Counted from the first letter of the stretch, positions 33,364 to 46,344 are shown. The stretch: 64,000 nt of DNA from Selaginella moellendorffii (GCF_000143415.4 NW_003314289.1:1058402-1122401); one strand, 5' to 3'. Numbers and translations: made by a program. Notes: generated by a model from the letters alone, not told the origin.

Positions 33364-35018
33364 ATGGACAAAGCCCAGTGCGTGGAGCTCATTCGATCGT
33401 GCAAAAGCCTTCCAATGGCCCAGGAGATCCACAAACGCATCCAGGCGAATCCACCACTCTCACCACACGAGAGCCTCTTTGTCTCCAATAATCTCCTCGC
33501 ACTGTTTAACCAGTTTGGCAGCCTCGTAAATGCCCGAAGCGTCTTTGATCGCATCGAGAACAAGGATGCTTTCTCGCTGGTTCTTATGCTCTGCGGCTAC
33601 TCTCGCAGCGGGCAAGTCTCCAATGCAAAAGCCATCTTTGATTCCATGCCCGAAAAGAATCTTACAAGCTGGAACGCTATGGTGGCAGCATATGCCAAGA
33701 ATGGGTATATGGACGAGGCAGAACTACTGTTTCAAGAGATGCCATTTCATGATGCCGTGTCATGCAATACGCTCGTAGCTGCACACTCGCAAAGAGGTCA
33801 TTTGGATACTGCGAAGGGTATCTTTGATGACATGCTTTTTAAAACTCTACCATGCTGGAATGCCATGCTATCTGCATATGCCACAGGCTGGCATCTTGTA
33901 CAAGCAAGACAGACATTTCACTCGATGCCTGCTCGAAATCTGATCTATTGGACATCATTCTTAAACGCACTAATCATGGAGGAAGATCTTCAAATGACTA
34001 GAAAGTGTTTTAGCGAAATGCCCTGCTGGAATCTGTTTGCCTGTAACTCAGTACTTTCCGCATATGCCCGAAAGGGGAATCTTCTCGAAGCCATGCTAAC
34101 CTTTGACACAATGCTCGAGAGGGATATAATCACTTACACAAACATGCTGGAAGCTTTCATCCACAACGGTTGCCTCTTTGAAGCCAGCAATTTCTTCTCG
34201 CGGATGCCACAGCGGGATCTTGTGGCCTACACCGTAATGCAATCGGCCTATGCTTAAAACGGCGAGCTCGAGAGAGCCGAGACCATCTTCAACTCCATGC
34301 CGCAGCGTGATCTCGTCGCTTGGAACGCCATGATCGGGGCTTACTCCCAACACGGCCGAGTCGAGCAAGCAAAGTTTCTCTTTGATTCCATGGCCGAGAG
34401 AAACTTGGTCTCCTGGACCTCAATGCTCACGCCTTACACAATAAGTGGCTACTTCTCGCAAGCAAAGCTCGTCTTTCTCGACATGTCCGAGCAAAACTCC
34501 GTCTCGTGGAATGCCATCCTTTGCATGTATGCTCAGCACGGCCATTTGAGCTCTGCAAGGAAGATTTTCGATGCCATGCCCGAGCAAGGAGTGGTATCAT
34601 GGAGCGCCATGCTCGCTGCCCACGTAAGAAACTTGTCCTCTTCTCGTGCTCTCGAGCTCTTTGACGAGATGAAAGCTTTGCATTGTCCCGACGAAGCTAG
34701 CTTCTTCTCAGCTATGGTTTCGTTTGGGCAGCAAGGCTGCATCTCCAGAGCCAAGTCTTGCTTTTGTTCCATGGTGGCCGACTATGAAGTGGCGCCATCA
34801 AAGCAGCACTACTCTTGCATGGTGGATTTGCTCGTTCGATCTGGGAGAAGTTTGGAGGCGTGTTTGCGATGCCTTTTGAGCCCAGTAACTTGGAATGGTC
34901 GTGCTTGCTGCGTGAAAGAAACTCCAGCTCGATGTTAACCACCAGAGGCAAGCATGCTTTAAGATCAAGTTCCTCGGATGGAGCGGTTTACGTGCTGCTT
35001 GCCAATGCATTAACTTGA
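33364..35018 (+). pseudogene. PPR gene, broken by a stop and a deletion, unit 2
   Basis: It matches the unit 4 gene from the ATG. It is open for 297 codons; codon 298 is TAA where unit 4 has CAA, a single C-to-T change. The frame continues afterwards with full PPR repeats to about 34860. There the GCCGAGGAACTTGTGTTG segment is lost with a shift, giving a different tail. The lesions differ from those of units 1 and 3. Confidence 0.8.
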
Positions 35019-35129
35019 AAGCTAATATGAAACCTGTACATTAAAAAGATGGCTCATTTCAAGGGCTTTATTTCACAATGGCACTTGAGTAAGTTTTGGT
35101 TTTGCTGTTGTGCCTCTATGTCTCCTTCA

Positions 35130-35225
35130 GTTTGGGTTGCCACACGGAAGAGGGCTGTGGTCGTTCTACGAGGCTGATGACCCCAATGCTTCTCCGCTTG
35201 CTCTTGCTCAATGGAGGTTTTTGTT
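35130..35225 (+). pseudogene. Serine carboxypeptidase fragment, unit 2
   Basis: Same roughly 95-base fragment as at 24750-24850, almost identical in sequence. Confidence 0.5.
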
Positions 35226-35322
35226 CAAGATAGACGCATCTATACTAGTAATACTAGCTTTGTACAAAAAGATGCAAAGAAGCTAGTTATTAATATTAGA
35301 GCTTGCTTCATTGTTTCAAAAA

Positions 35323-35433
35323 GTTGAGCGTCCACTAGATCTCTACCACAAAGGAGGGTCATCCCAGCGAAGTGGTGGCAACGAACAAAGTCTAGGAATG
35401 CTGGCCCCTCCAATCCATCCGTGGACACCAAAG
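35323..35433 (+). pseudogene. Fic gene fragment b, unit 2
   Basis: Same fragment as at 24953-25070. It is followed directly by a shortened inverted relic of the repeat gene (35440-35675). Confidence 0.65.
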
Positions 35434-35439
35434 CTTAAG

Positions 35440-35675
35440 CTTTTGCTCCTATACCAAAAGAAAGAATCGGGATTTGGCTGCTCATACCAGAACAGAGCAT
35501 TGGGACTGGCTTCCGTGCCAAACCATACATTTGAGAACATAACCTTGGTTCATTATAGTCGATGTTCTAACTTGTCTGAATGATATATGTACTTCAGGCA
35601 TCTACAGCACTTCAAATGCTCAAGGACAAAGGGGCCATACTGCAATCTCAGTCCTTGATTTCTAGCAACAAGGTA
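35440..35675 (+). pseudogene. Inverted relic of the secreted-repeat gene, unit 2 tail
   Basis: It holds worn repeat words and the exon 2 start (GATATATGTACTTCAGGCAT at about 35582), on the plus strand. Confidence 0.45.
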
Positions 35676-36045
35676 ATGTACGCATAGAAAAACGAATACA
35701 CACCTTTTGCTCTTGTACCACAATGGAGCCTTTCTCGCACCACAGCCCTCGCCTTCGCTCACCTTAAACCCATATTTCAATTACCACTACCCACCCTGCA
35801 GGCTTGAGATCGGGGCTATTATTATAGATTACTATTTTATTAAATTTTCTTAAATATCAAGAATGTATAATAAAAGATCCCTCTTGCTATATAAAACATC
35901 AGTTCAATGAGACAAAGTTTAAGAAATGTCACTCTTAAACTTTGTTTTTAATCAGTGTTTAATGTTAATTTTATTTATTAAAAAGGCAACCCCTCTCTCC
36001 CATTGTTGCCATCTTTTTGGATTTTCATAAAACCACTACGAGGAG

Positions 36046-36284
36046 TTAGGGGCTTGGCATTTAGCAAGCCAAGTCAAAAGGAGCCAAATTTCCTCTGTCT
36101 TTTAATAGATGCCCCTTTTACACCCCAAGCATTTGTGGCTAAATGCACTTTATGGCTAAGCTGAATGCCATTTAGGGCCTAATGGCACCGGTGGGCATTT
36201 TAGGCCCAGGTGGCGTGCGCTAGAGCCCCGGCTATTTGGCCCCCAACGGCACCCGTCTGTTCCGCTATTGGCCACCAAGCCTAA
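36046..36284. repeat. MITE-like insert, unit 3 spacer
   Basis: Counterpart of 25710-25934, with the right inverted end lacking one C (CCAAGCCTAA). Confidence 0.4.
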
Positions 36285-37076
36285 TTAAAAATTAAGAAAA
36301 AGTTCATAGTGTATTTTCCATTTGACAGAATATTCGGTCAACAGTGTTGACTTGCACTACACTTTTTACATACAAAATCCATATTATCCTTTAAGTTAAA
36401 AGGCTCCACATTGACAAATCTGTAACAACCTCAATGGAGGAGAACTCTCACAAGGGAGACACCATTCCCCATCATTTCTCCTAATACACAATGGTTAGCA
36501 TTTTAACATTAATGTCCAATAGTATCTCAATCTAAACAAGTCATTAGGTGCTACTTACATATGCTAAATAGTATATTAGAATATATATTTAAAGATAAAC
36601 CATTATGATATATCAGAAACTAAATTGCATAAAAAATAATAAAATGAAAGCAAACCACGTTCACAACAAAATATTAATACTAATGCCTCTTTTTGTTATT
36701 TTAAAATTGTGCTAGAGTTTATGGTTCACTTGCTCCTAAGAAAAATTTTACTGTCTACATGAAGATGTCTACATATTTATCTATGAAGAATGAGATTAGA
36801 AATAGATAGAAATGTTTCCTTGTGAGATTATAGGGTATTATTTGAATGCTTACAAATGATTCTGTTTATAACTTTTCAAGAAAACCAATCAATGACAGGG
36901 TAACATGGTTAATTTAAACTGAATTATGTTTAAAGGTTAGAAGGACATTTTTTTCTGATTTGAAAGGGTTTTATTTTTTTTATTGTATTTTATTATCTTA
37001 ATACATTACAGCTTTGCAAAATATCAACGCTGTATAGTAAGAGATCTTTGTCTCCTAGCATAAAGGATCTTCTTAG

Positions 37077-37639
37077 TCAAACGTCACTTTCGAGGAAGGA
37101 TTGGGGATTTGCTTGCTTCGCTTCCTTGTTATACAAGAGGATGGACTCGGGATTTGCCTGCTTCACTTCCTCGTTATACAAGAGGATGGACTCGGGATTT
37201 CCCTGCTTCGCTTCCTCGTTATACAAGAGGATGGACTCGGGATTTGCCTGCTTCGCTTCCTCGTGATACAAGAGGATGGACTCGGGATTTGCCTGCTTCG
37301 CTTCCTTGTGATACAAGAGGATGGACTCGGGATTTGCCGGCTTCGCTTCCTTGTCATACAAGAGGATGGACTCGGGATTTGCCTGCTTCGCTTCCTTGTC
37401 ATACAAGAGGATGGACTCGGGATTTGCCTGCTTCGCTTCCTTGTCATACAAGAGGATGGACTCGGGATTTGCCTGCTTTGCTTCATTGGTGTACATTACC
37501 TCTCCAGGCACTTGCTTTTCATTGTCCTTGAGTGTACGTAGTGCTGCAGCTGCCTGAAGTACATATATCATTCAGAAAACTTAGAAGCAGAGATTGATCT
37601 CACCGTGAAAAACAAGAAGACTGTAATGAGCCACGCCAT
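37077..37639 (-). CDS. Secreted 15-residue-repeat protein, unit 3 (8 repeats)
   Basis: Exon 1 is 37639-37604, the intron 37603-37554, and exon 2 is 37553-37077, giving 170 residues. The eight full repeats are all of the NPESILLY variety, with Asp, His or Asn after Tyr (YDKEA, YHKEA, YNEEA). No 7-residue inserts occur. The tail is NPQSFLESDV. The array is much more uniform than in units 1 and 2, as if one repeat type had spread through it. Confidence 0.66.
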
Positions 37640-37766
37640 GGTTTCTATCAAAATGTGGTGTTCTCAGAAGAAAAACTTAGCAGCGCGCTCACGGGAAGAG
37701 GCAACTAAGGCGGCGGCAGTGGTGGAGAAGGAGGAGCTGTTCCTGGAGCCAGACTCGATTCCATGT

Positions 37767-37776
37767 CCTTTTATAG
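37767..37776 (-). promoter_or_regulatory. TATA box of secreted-repeat gene, unit 3
   Basis: CTATAAAAGG on the minus strand, about 128 bases upstream of the ATG at 37639. Confidence 0.6.
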
Positions 37777-37993
37777 TAAAGCTCTAATTCTTATTATCTT
37801 AATACATTAGAGCTTTGCAAAATATCAACGCTGTATAGAAAGAGATCCTTGTCTTCTAGCATAAAGGATCCAGCAAGTTGTCAATGAAAATTTAAATTCG
37901 TCCTTATCTTTTATATATAGAAAAATACTGAACAAGTGGAAACATCACACCAGAGTTCATATTATAATTATAAACTTTGCAATTCCAGAACCC

Positions 37994-39012
37994 ATGGCAG
38001 ACACTTTGTTGGTTCTCATGTTCCTGGCATTATGTGTGGTAAGCTTCACGAATTTCATGACTCTTTCGAATCAAATCCAACTGATTGTGCTCTTCGCCAG
38101 GGATACTTGGAGGGATTCCAACTTCCACGCTCCATTCGTGAGAGGCTATCGCCCCTTGACGACGCTTCAGCGCTGCACATCAAGCAGGAACTCCAAGCTT
38201 CCAGCAGGATATCACACGAGTCGTGCAAAGCCGCTGGTCTCTTGTGCGGTGATGAACATCACTCCCTTCGTCAGCTCTTTCACCACCACCATGACCATCA
38301 CGACAGGAGCGCCATGGAATCCTCCACTCGAGATCTCGCCCAGAGGACCTTCTTTCAGCTCAAGACGCTTGTTGGTGCCAAGAACATACAGTTGCCACCG
38401 CCACTGCGCTGGGACAACTCCATCCCTGTGAGTAAATTCCTTCATCCGCTGCTAGAGCCTGTGCTTGCGTCCATGAATCTGTCCCAGCTCCTGTCCACCA
38501 TGCGCTTCTCGAGCCAGTCTCCATTCGCAGCGACGAGCAAGGATAGCCTGGAAATGTGCTCCTCCCACGGGGGGATCAAGCACGAGATCAAGGCTTGTCA
38601 CGTCTCGGCAAAGTCCATCCTGGATCAGGCCTCTTCGACCCTCCACAAGCTCGAGTTGAAGTATGTGGCCAACACTCTGGAGTTTGATCCGAACGAACCA
38701 TTCCAGGTGGTAGAGACGAGGGTGGTGGCTGCAGATGGATCTCTGGCCTGTCACCCCATGACTTTCCCATTCGCCATCTTCATGTGCCACACAATACCGA
38801 ACAGTCTCGTGTTGGAGGTGGATCTACTGAGAAGTTCTTCCAAGAACACGAAGCCTGCCATGGTGAAAGTTCCTGCGGTTTGCCATATGGATACCTCTGA
38901 TTTCGCGCTTCTCATATCTCTTTTAAGATTCTTAACACCAGGCCGGGCGAGGGAGAGGTTTGTCACTGGCTTCCTACTTCTCATCTCGTGTGGTATTAAG
39001 CTCCAAGCCTGA
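37994..39012 (+). pseudogene. BURP gene with C-terminal frameshift, unit 3
   Basis: Exon 1 is 37994-38038, the intron 38039-38100, and exon 2 runs from 38101. The sequence equals the other copies until about 38908. There one C is missing (CGCGCTTCTC for CGCGCCTTCTC), which shifts the frame after HMDTSDFA. The frame ends at 39012 after about 40 foreign residues, so the last CH pair and the closing X8-Trp are lost. The three earlier CH pairs remain. It could still be expressed as a truncated protein, but the BURP fold would be incomplete. Confidence 0.75.
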
Positions 39013-39099
39013 ATGCTAGAGTGAATATATAGTAAAGTTTGATCACAAGGAGAATAAGAATTATGTGGCACTCCATGCCTCAACCGTCTTTTAATGAGC

Positions 39100-39295
39100 C
39101 AGCTTGAGACTGAAGATCTTCTTCGCAGCGAAAGAAGAAGACGTGATCGACTCCAAGCTGAGCGTCCACTAGATCTTTCATGAGGACCACAAAGGAGGGA
39201 GGGCCACAGTAATCCACATCTTTGTATGGGGCCGAGCTTGGGGGGCATCCGTGGACACCATAGTTTGGAGCCAGATTGTTATCCAAAGGTCCTGG
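39100..39295 (+). pseudogene. Fic gene fragment a, unit 3
   Basis: Long version like unit 2, ending TTTGGAGCCAGATTGTT. Confidence 0.72.
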
Positions 39296-39463
39296 TTAAT
39301 AGCATTATATTATGATTCTTCCCAGGTTTTACCAGAAGAAAGAATTGGGATTTGGCTGCTTGGCATCCTTCCATACCAGAACAAAGCTTCAGGATTTGGC
39401 TTCCTTGCCATGCCAGAAGAAAGGCTCAGGTTTTGGGAACATAACATTTTGATAAAAAAAACC

Positions 39464-39709
39464 ATGGCTTGGTTCATTACAGTGCAATCTCAGTCCTTGA
39501 TTTCTAGCAACAACTTCAATGTACACCAAGAGAGCCTTAATATATTATACACTTTTCTCAACTTTGCAGATCTCAACTTTGCAGAATATCAACTTTTTAA
39601 AATCTCAACAGATCTCAACTTTGCAGATCTCAACTTCGCAGAATATCAAGTTTTAAAATCTCAACAGATCTCATCAGAAATCAACTTTGCAGACAACGCT
39701 GTAAATTAA
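39464..39709 (+). CDS. Small open frame with pentapeptide-like repeats, unit 3
   Basis: The frame has 81 codons and is nearly identical to that of unit 1 (MAWFITVQ start, LNFADLNFAEYQ steps, NFADNAVN end). No known family. Confidence 0.3.
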   Translation: MAWFITVQSQSLISSNNFNVHQESLNILYTFLNFADLNFAEYQLFKISTDLNFADLNFAEYQVLKSQQISSEINFADNAVN

Positions 39710-39867
39710 GAGATCCTTGTCTTCTAGCATAAATCGCAACTGGTGTCATTCCATCATCCACGTGAAACATCACTCTCCAGCAAGTTTTCAATGACAATTT
39801 TGCAGACAAAGTTTAACAATGACGTCGTACTTGTTTTGGTATATTTCTACTTTAACTATAGACTTGG

Positions 39868-40679
39868 ACTCACGCCGGACACTCGTTTGGTTCTCGTATT
39901 ATGTGTATTAAGATTGACAACTCTTACAATCAAATCAAAACGATTGTTCACGAGATTCCATCTTCCACTCTCAATCCGTGAGGCCCTTATGACGCTTCAG
40001 CTCTGGCTATCAAGCAAGAAATCGAAGCTTCCGGCAGGATGTGACGTGAGTCGTGCAAAGCTTCCAGTCTATTGTGTGGTGACATTAGCTCTTTCACCAG
40101 CCAGATTCAGCGAAAGTGAATAATTTTCTGTACATTGGACCCAAACATTTTTCCACTTTGCACAACTCTGTGGGGATAATAGGTTTTTGCATATTTGAAG
40201 GTAAGAGAGAGTGATTTTAAAATTTGGACATTCTTCAAACCCTGAGTGCAACCATTCCTAGAGAATATTCTCCCACTGATTTTTCTTAACACAACCAAAT
40301 GACGACGTCATTATTTCGCCTTTTTGATTCCGGACGAACGTTTGGTGCAAGGATAACCTGGCGATGTCCCAAGTCGCCGACCAGATCAAGTCTTATCACG
40401 TCTCCACAAAGTCCACTTCGACCCTTCCCAAGCTCGAGTTGGTGGAGACGAAGGTGGTGGCTGCATCGCCTGTCACCCCATGACTTTCCCATTCGCCATC
40501 TTCATGTGGCACACGATACGGGAGAAGGTGTTCCAAGAAGACGAAGCCACGGTGAAAGCTCCAGCGGTTTGTCTTATGATTTCGAACCTTCTCACATCTC
40601 TTTTCAGATTCTCAACACCAGGCCCAGCGTGGTAGAGGTCTGTCACTGGCTTCTTACTTCTCATCTCGTGTGGTATTAA
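39868..40679 (+). pseudogene. Second BURP copy, dead, unit 3
   Basis: Same as in units 1 and 2, with ACG in place of the start codon, the foreign insert at about 40100-40310, and readable BURP text to TSHLVWY at 40679. The bZIP-like palindrome is damaged here. Confidence 0.72.
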
Positions 40680-41041
40680 GCTCCAAGCCTGCCAGGAAAT
40701 GGAATGCATGATCGAAGCAACTACATAAAATTACCTTGATTGGTAATCGCTTGTGCGTGTGAGATCGATCACAAGGAAAATAAAGACGTCGTTGTTCGTT
40801 TATCTCTTTGGATAGTTCCAACGCTAATCGAAAATAGATTGTGGAATAGAGTCGGCTACAAGGCAAACAAGGATAAATTTCTTCCGAGGTATAAATGCTT
40901 GCGCGAACCAGTCGACACCCCGTAACAGAATTAGATACGAGATTTGCCCTGACCTTTGCTTCTGTCAAAGTTTCATTTCACTTATTTTAGATACTTGTTA
41001 CTATGTGTTCGATTTCTTCACCTGTGGAAAGGAAAAAAAGA

Positions 41042-42610
41042 TCAAACAAAGAGAAAGAAGCGAACATTCAGTACCTTCTTCAGGTATAACTTATGGAACT
41101 TGAGCGCTTTTTGGCACGCTCGGTATGCGTCTATCTTGCCGCTCATATCGTTCAGAGCCTGCGACGTATATTGTTACCAGGGAAAATGAGGAAAAAAGGA
41201 AAGCATTAAACTGTTCCTCACCCTCACGACTTCGTCCAGGCCTTGAATTCTCTTTATAAACTTGGATCGTAGCAGCACCAAGATCCGGATGCTCGTTGAG
41301 GGCTCTTGCCGATCCATACCTCCAGCTCTATAGTCCGGCTGTACGTTGTCAATGTGACCATCCGGGGACTCCATGTAGAGAATTTGAAGGTCGGGATGGT
41401 ACTCGAAAGCCCACATCATCTACAAAGAAAGAAAAGCTCGCGTGAGCGAAAGAACATAAACATTTGACAACGGTTGAACTTACCTCCCAGAGGCTGAGCG
41501 TATCAACAAACGAAAACTCCCGGCGAAAGTTAACCATGAGCATTCGAAACGCAAAAATATAGTTGCTCCCTCCAAGTGCCTCTACAGAAAAAGGTCGGCA
41601 AACATCTTCATCTTCGAAATCCTCACCTAGAGTTCTATGAAGCTTTGGATCGATTACTCGCATGGCAGCTGCGAGGAAGGAGAGCTCCTTCTGAACCCCC
41701 ATCATCTTATTCGTGCACCTGAAATTTTCCCGCTTGCCAACATCAAACGTGATAAAGTTCAATGAACGGTACTAAGTGATAGAAAATCTTGAGAAGCGCT
41801 TTGCAAAAAACGTACCACTCGACGCATCAGGGACTTGAAGCACCAAAAGGCGTCAGCCTCGTCCGGGAAAAGGAGCACCATCGGCGAGCAAAGATCGCTC
41901 ATACCTTGACAGTAGCCAACCTCCTCGTCGATCCAAGCGTACACTCCAGAGCTTTCCCAAGTTCTTGGGATCCTCGTAAAACTCTAAAACTCTATCCGTG
42001 CGAACTACATCCAGTCCTGCAAAGCGAAAGTGAGCTCTCTCTCTAGCACGCGAAACAGAAAAATAATCACACCAATCTGGTGGAGAAGAGCTTTCCACTG
42101 GACAATCTTTGCCCTCGGCGCTGGATCCAGCACAACTTTTCAATGGATTCTGCTAATACTTGGACTGAAAGTGAAAAGCCCGAAGCAAACAAAGAACTAA
42201 GCACCTGGATTATTTTCCTCCATGGGAACTCCGTCGGCATTCATTCGCGGCGATATCACAACTTCGCCACTTCCAACGGCCGCATCCATTCGCTTTCACT
42301 CGGCCTTGAGCTTCAAATATTTGTCACTGTAAAAACCAACGCGGTTTCTCTCGCAGATAAAATCCAATCGATAAAACAGGCCAAAGTATCTACCGTCGCG
42401 ATTGACGAAGCTCTTCCCTTTCGGCAGCATTGCTGCCGGGGGAGTAAACACCCAAAAGAAACTCCCAGACGTGAGCGCGAATCTCCGACGCAACGCCCTA
42501 CAGGAAAGAAGAAGAGATTTCGCTACTGGAAATGCAGCACAAGATTTACCCCTCTTTCGATGTGCCGAAGAACTCGCTTCACATTGAGCCGCCCTTGCGC
42601 ATCAAACGCA
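41042..42610 (-). pseudogene. TBC/RabGAP gene, heavily deleted, unit 3
   Basis: It matches the unit 4 gene but exons 1 and part of 2, together with the shared promoter, are gone: the sequence jumps at about 42622 straight to the PPR start. Exon 5 has the same 13-base loss as unit 2. Exon 6 lacks about 11 bases near 41945 (KLWDILAVY region). Exon 9 has two deletions near 41285-41320. Confidence 0.75.
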
Positions 42611-42641
42611 GCCCGCCATTTCCACATTGAACTATGTTCCC

Positions 42642-44200
42642 ATGGACAAAGCCCGGGAGCTCATTCGATCGTGCAAAAGCCTTCCAATGGCCCAGGAGAT
42701 CCACAAACGCATCCAGGCGAATCCACCACTCCCACCACACGAGAGCCTCTTTGTCTCCAACAATCTCCTCGCACTGTTTAACCAGTTTGGCAGCCTCGCA
42801 AATGCCCGAAGCGTCTTTGATCGCATCGAAAACAAGGATGTTTTCTCGCTGGTTCTTATGATCTGCGGCTACTCTCGCAGCGGGCAAGTTTCCATGGAAA
42901 AGCCATCTTTGATTCCGTACCCGAGAAGAATCTTACAAGCTGGAACGCTATGGTGGCAGCATATGCCAAGAATGGGTATCTGGACGAGGCAGAACTTTTG
43001 TTTCAAGAGATGCCATTTCATGATGCCGTGTCATGCAATACGCTCATAGCTGCACACTCGCAAAGAGGGCATTTGGATACTGCGAAGGAGATCTTTGATG
43101 ACATGCTTTTTAAAACTCTACCATGCTGGAATGCCATGCTATCTGCATATGCCACAGCTGGCATCTTGTACGAGCAAGACAGACATTTCACTCGATGCCT
43201 GCTCGAAATCTGATCTCTTGGACATCATTCTTAAACGCACTAATCATGGAGGAAGATCTTCAAATGACTAGAAAGTGCTGGAAGCTCTCATCCAAAACGG
43301 TTGCCTCTTTGAAGCCAGCAATTTGTTCTCGCGGATGCCACAGCGGGATCTTGTGGCCTACACCGTAATGCAATCGGCCTATGTTCAAAACGGCGAGCTC
43401 GAGAGAGCCGTGGCCATCTTCACCTCCATGCCGCAGCGTGATCTCGTCGCTTGGAACGCCATGATCGGGGTTACTCCCAACACGACCTAGTCGAGCAAGC
43501 AAAGCTTTTCTTTGATTCCATGGCCGAGAGAACTGGACCTCAATGCTCACGGCTTACACAATATGTGGCTACTTCTCGCAAGCAAAGCTCGTCTTTCTCG
43601 ACATGTCCGAGCAAAACTCCGTCTCGTGGAATGCCATCCTTTGCATGTATGCTCAGCACGGCCATTTGAGCTCTGCAAGGAAGATTTTCGATGCCATGCC
43701 CGAGCAAGGAGTGGTATCATGGAGCGCCATGCTCGCTGCCCAGGTAAGAAACTTGTCCTCTTCCCATGCTCTCGAGCTCTTTGACGAGATGAAAGCTTTG
43801 CATTGTCCCGACGAAGCTAGCTTCTTCTCAGCTATGGTTTCGTTTGGGCAGCATCTCAAAAAAGCTTAATTAACTTTGCCATTTTGATGAACAACTTAAA
43901 TTCACAAAAATGACTTTTTTGGGAAGAAATTCTTCTCCCAAATCGAACGAGCAAATCCACCATGCAAGAGTAGTGCTGCTTTGATGGCGCCACTTCATAG
44001 TCGGCCACCATGGAACCAAAGCAATGGAGGCCGAGGAACTTGTGTTTGCCATGCCTTTTAAGCCCAGTAACTTGGAATGGTCGTGCTTGCTGCGTGAAAG
44101 AAACTCCAGTTCGACGTTAATCACCAGAGGCAAGCATGCTTTAAGATCAAGTTCCTCGGATGGAGCGGTTTACGTGCTGCTTGCCAATAGATTAACTTGA
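42642..44200 (+). pseudogene. PPR gene with deletions and a micro-inversion, unit 3
   Basis: It matches the unit 4 gene from its ATG but has many lesions: small losses after MDKA, near 42893, 43158 and 43475, and loss of about 125 bases near 43275. Near 43858-44025 the expected C-terminal coding segment is replaced by about 80 bases of new AT-rich sequence. These are followed by about 85 bases of the PPR gene in reverse orientation. The original orientation resumes near 44025 and the gene ends at 44200. Confidence 0.82.
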
Positions 44201-44309
44201 AAGCTCTGTACATTAAAAAGATGTCTCATTTCAAGGGCTTTATTTCACAATGGCACTTGAGTAAGTTTTGGTTTTGCTATTGTGCTTCTATGTCTCCTTC
44301 AGTTTGGGT

Positions 44310-44390
44310 TGCCACATGGAAGAGGGCTGTGGTCGTTCTACGAGGCTGATGACCCCAATGCTTCTCCGCTTGCTCTTGCTCATGGAGGTT
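44310..44390 (+). pseudogene. Serine carboxypeptidase fragment, unit 3
   Basis: Same fragment as in units 1 and 2. Confidence 0.5.
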
Positions 44391-44492
44391 TTTGTTCAAG
44401 ATAGACGCATCTATACTAGCAATACTAGCTTTGTACAAAAAGATCCAAAGAAGCTAGTTATTAATATTAGTGCTTGCTTCATTGTTTCAAAA

Positions 44493-44608
44493 AGTTGAGC
44501 GTCCACTAGATCTCTACCGCAAAGGAGGGCCATCCCAGCGAAGTGGTGGCAATGAACAAAGTCTAGGAATGCTGGCACCTCCAATCCATCCGTGGACACC
44601 AAAGCTCT
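44493..44608 (+). pseudogene. Fic gene fragment b, unit 3
   Basis: Same fragment as at 24953-25070. Unit 4 has no equivalent. Confidence 0.65.
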
Positions 44609-44659
44609 TGGTTAATAATCATCAAAGTAAATCCGTTTATACCCTCATTTATGATAAGC

Positions 44660-44885
44660 TTTTGCTCCTATACCAAAAGAAAGAATCGGGATTTGGCTGC
44701 TCATACCAGAACAAAGATTGGCTTCCTTGCCATACCATACATTTGAGAACATAACCTTGGTTCATTATAGTCGATGTTCTAACTTGTCTGAATGATATAT
44801 GTACTTCAGGCATCTACAGCACTTCAAATGTTCAAGGACAAAGGGGCCACACTGCAATCTCAGTCCTTGATTTCTAGCAACAAGG
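44660..44885 (+). pseudogene. Inverted relic of the secreted-repeat gene, unit 3 tail
   Basis: The exon 2 start (GATATATGTACTTCAGGCAT) lies on the plus strand at about 44793, preceded by one worn repeat word. Confidence 0.45.
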
Positions 44886-45286
44886 TAATGTATGCATAGA
44901 AAAACGAATACACACCTTTTGGTCTTGTACCACAATGGAGCCTTTCTCGCATGTACACCACAGCCCTCGGCTTCGCTCACCTCAAACCCATATGTCAATT
45001 ACCACTACCCACCCTGCCCATCGGGGCTGGGCTCTTTATTTTTATTATTATAGATTACTATTTTATTAAATTTTCTTAAATATCAAGAATGTATAATAAA
45101 AGATCCTCTTGCTATATAAAAACATCAGTTCAATGAGACAAAGTTTAAGAAATGTCACTCTTAAACTTTGTTTCTAATCAGTTTTAACGTTAATTGCATT
45201 TATTAAAAAGGCAACCTTCTTGTTGAGGTACCCCTCTCTCCCATTGTTGCCATCTTTTTGGATTTTCATAAAACCGCTATGAGGAG

Positions 45287-45504
45287 TTAGGGGCTTGGCG
45301 TTTAACAAGCCAAGTCAAAAGGAGCCAAATTTCCTCTGTCTTTTAAGTTTTGTAGCGCCCCTTTTACACCCCAAGCATTTGCATTGGTTGTGGCTAAATG
45401 CAACACTTTACGGCTAGGCTGATTTAGGGCCTAACTGCATTTTAGGCCCAGGTGGCGTGCGCTAGAGCCCCGGCTATTTGGCCCCCAACAGCGCCCGCCC
45501 TAAT
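45287..45504. repeat. MITE-like insert, unit 4 spacer
   Basis: Counterpart of 25710-25934, with the left inverted end intact and the right end truncated. Confidence 0.38.
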
Positions 45505-46344
45505 TATAAATTAAGAAAAAGTTCATAGTGTATTTTCCATTTAACAGAATATTCGGTCAACAGGGCTCGCTACACTTTTTACATACAAAATCCATATTAT
45601 CCTTTAAGTTAAAAGGATCCACATTGACAAATCTGTAACAACCTCAATGGAGGAGGACTCTCACAAGGGAGACACCATTCCCCATCATTTCTCCTAATAC
45701 ACAATAGTTAGCATTTTAACATTAATGTCCAGTAGTATGCAAAATGTCTCAATCTAAATAAGTCATTAGGTGCTACTTTACATATGCTAAATAGTATATT
45801 AGAATATATATTTAAAGACAAACCACTGTGATATATCAGAAACTAAATTGCATAAAAAAATAATAAAATGAAAGCAAACCACGTTCACAACAAAATATTA
45901 ATACTAATGCCTTTTTTTTTAATTAAATTATTTTATTTTTAAATTGTGCTAGAGTTTATGGTTCACTTGCTCCTAAGAAAAATTTTACTTTCTGCATGAA
46001 GATGTCCACATATTTGTCTATGAAGAATGAGATTAGAAATAGATAGAAATGTTTCCTTATGAGATTATAGGGTATTATTTCAATGCTTACAAATAAAATA
46101 TAAGCTTGATTCTGTTTATAATTTTTCAAGAAAACCAATTAATGACATGGTTAATTTAAACTGAATTATGTTTAAATGTTAAGAGGATTTAAACACATTT
46201 TTCCTGATTTGAAAGTTTCTTTTATTGTATCTTATTTGTGTTTTCCGATTGCAAGGCTCTACTTTAAACTTCATATTCTTATTATCTTAATACATTAGAG
46301 CTTTGTAAAATATCAACGCTGTATAGCATAAAGGATATTCTTAG

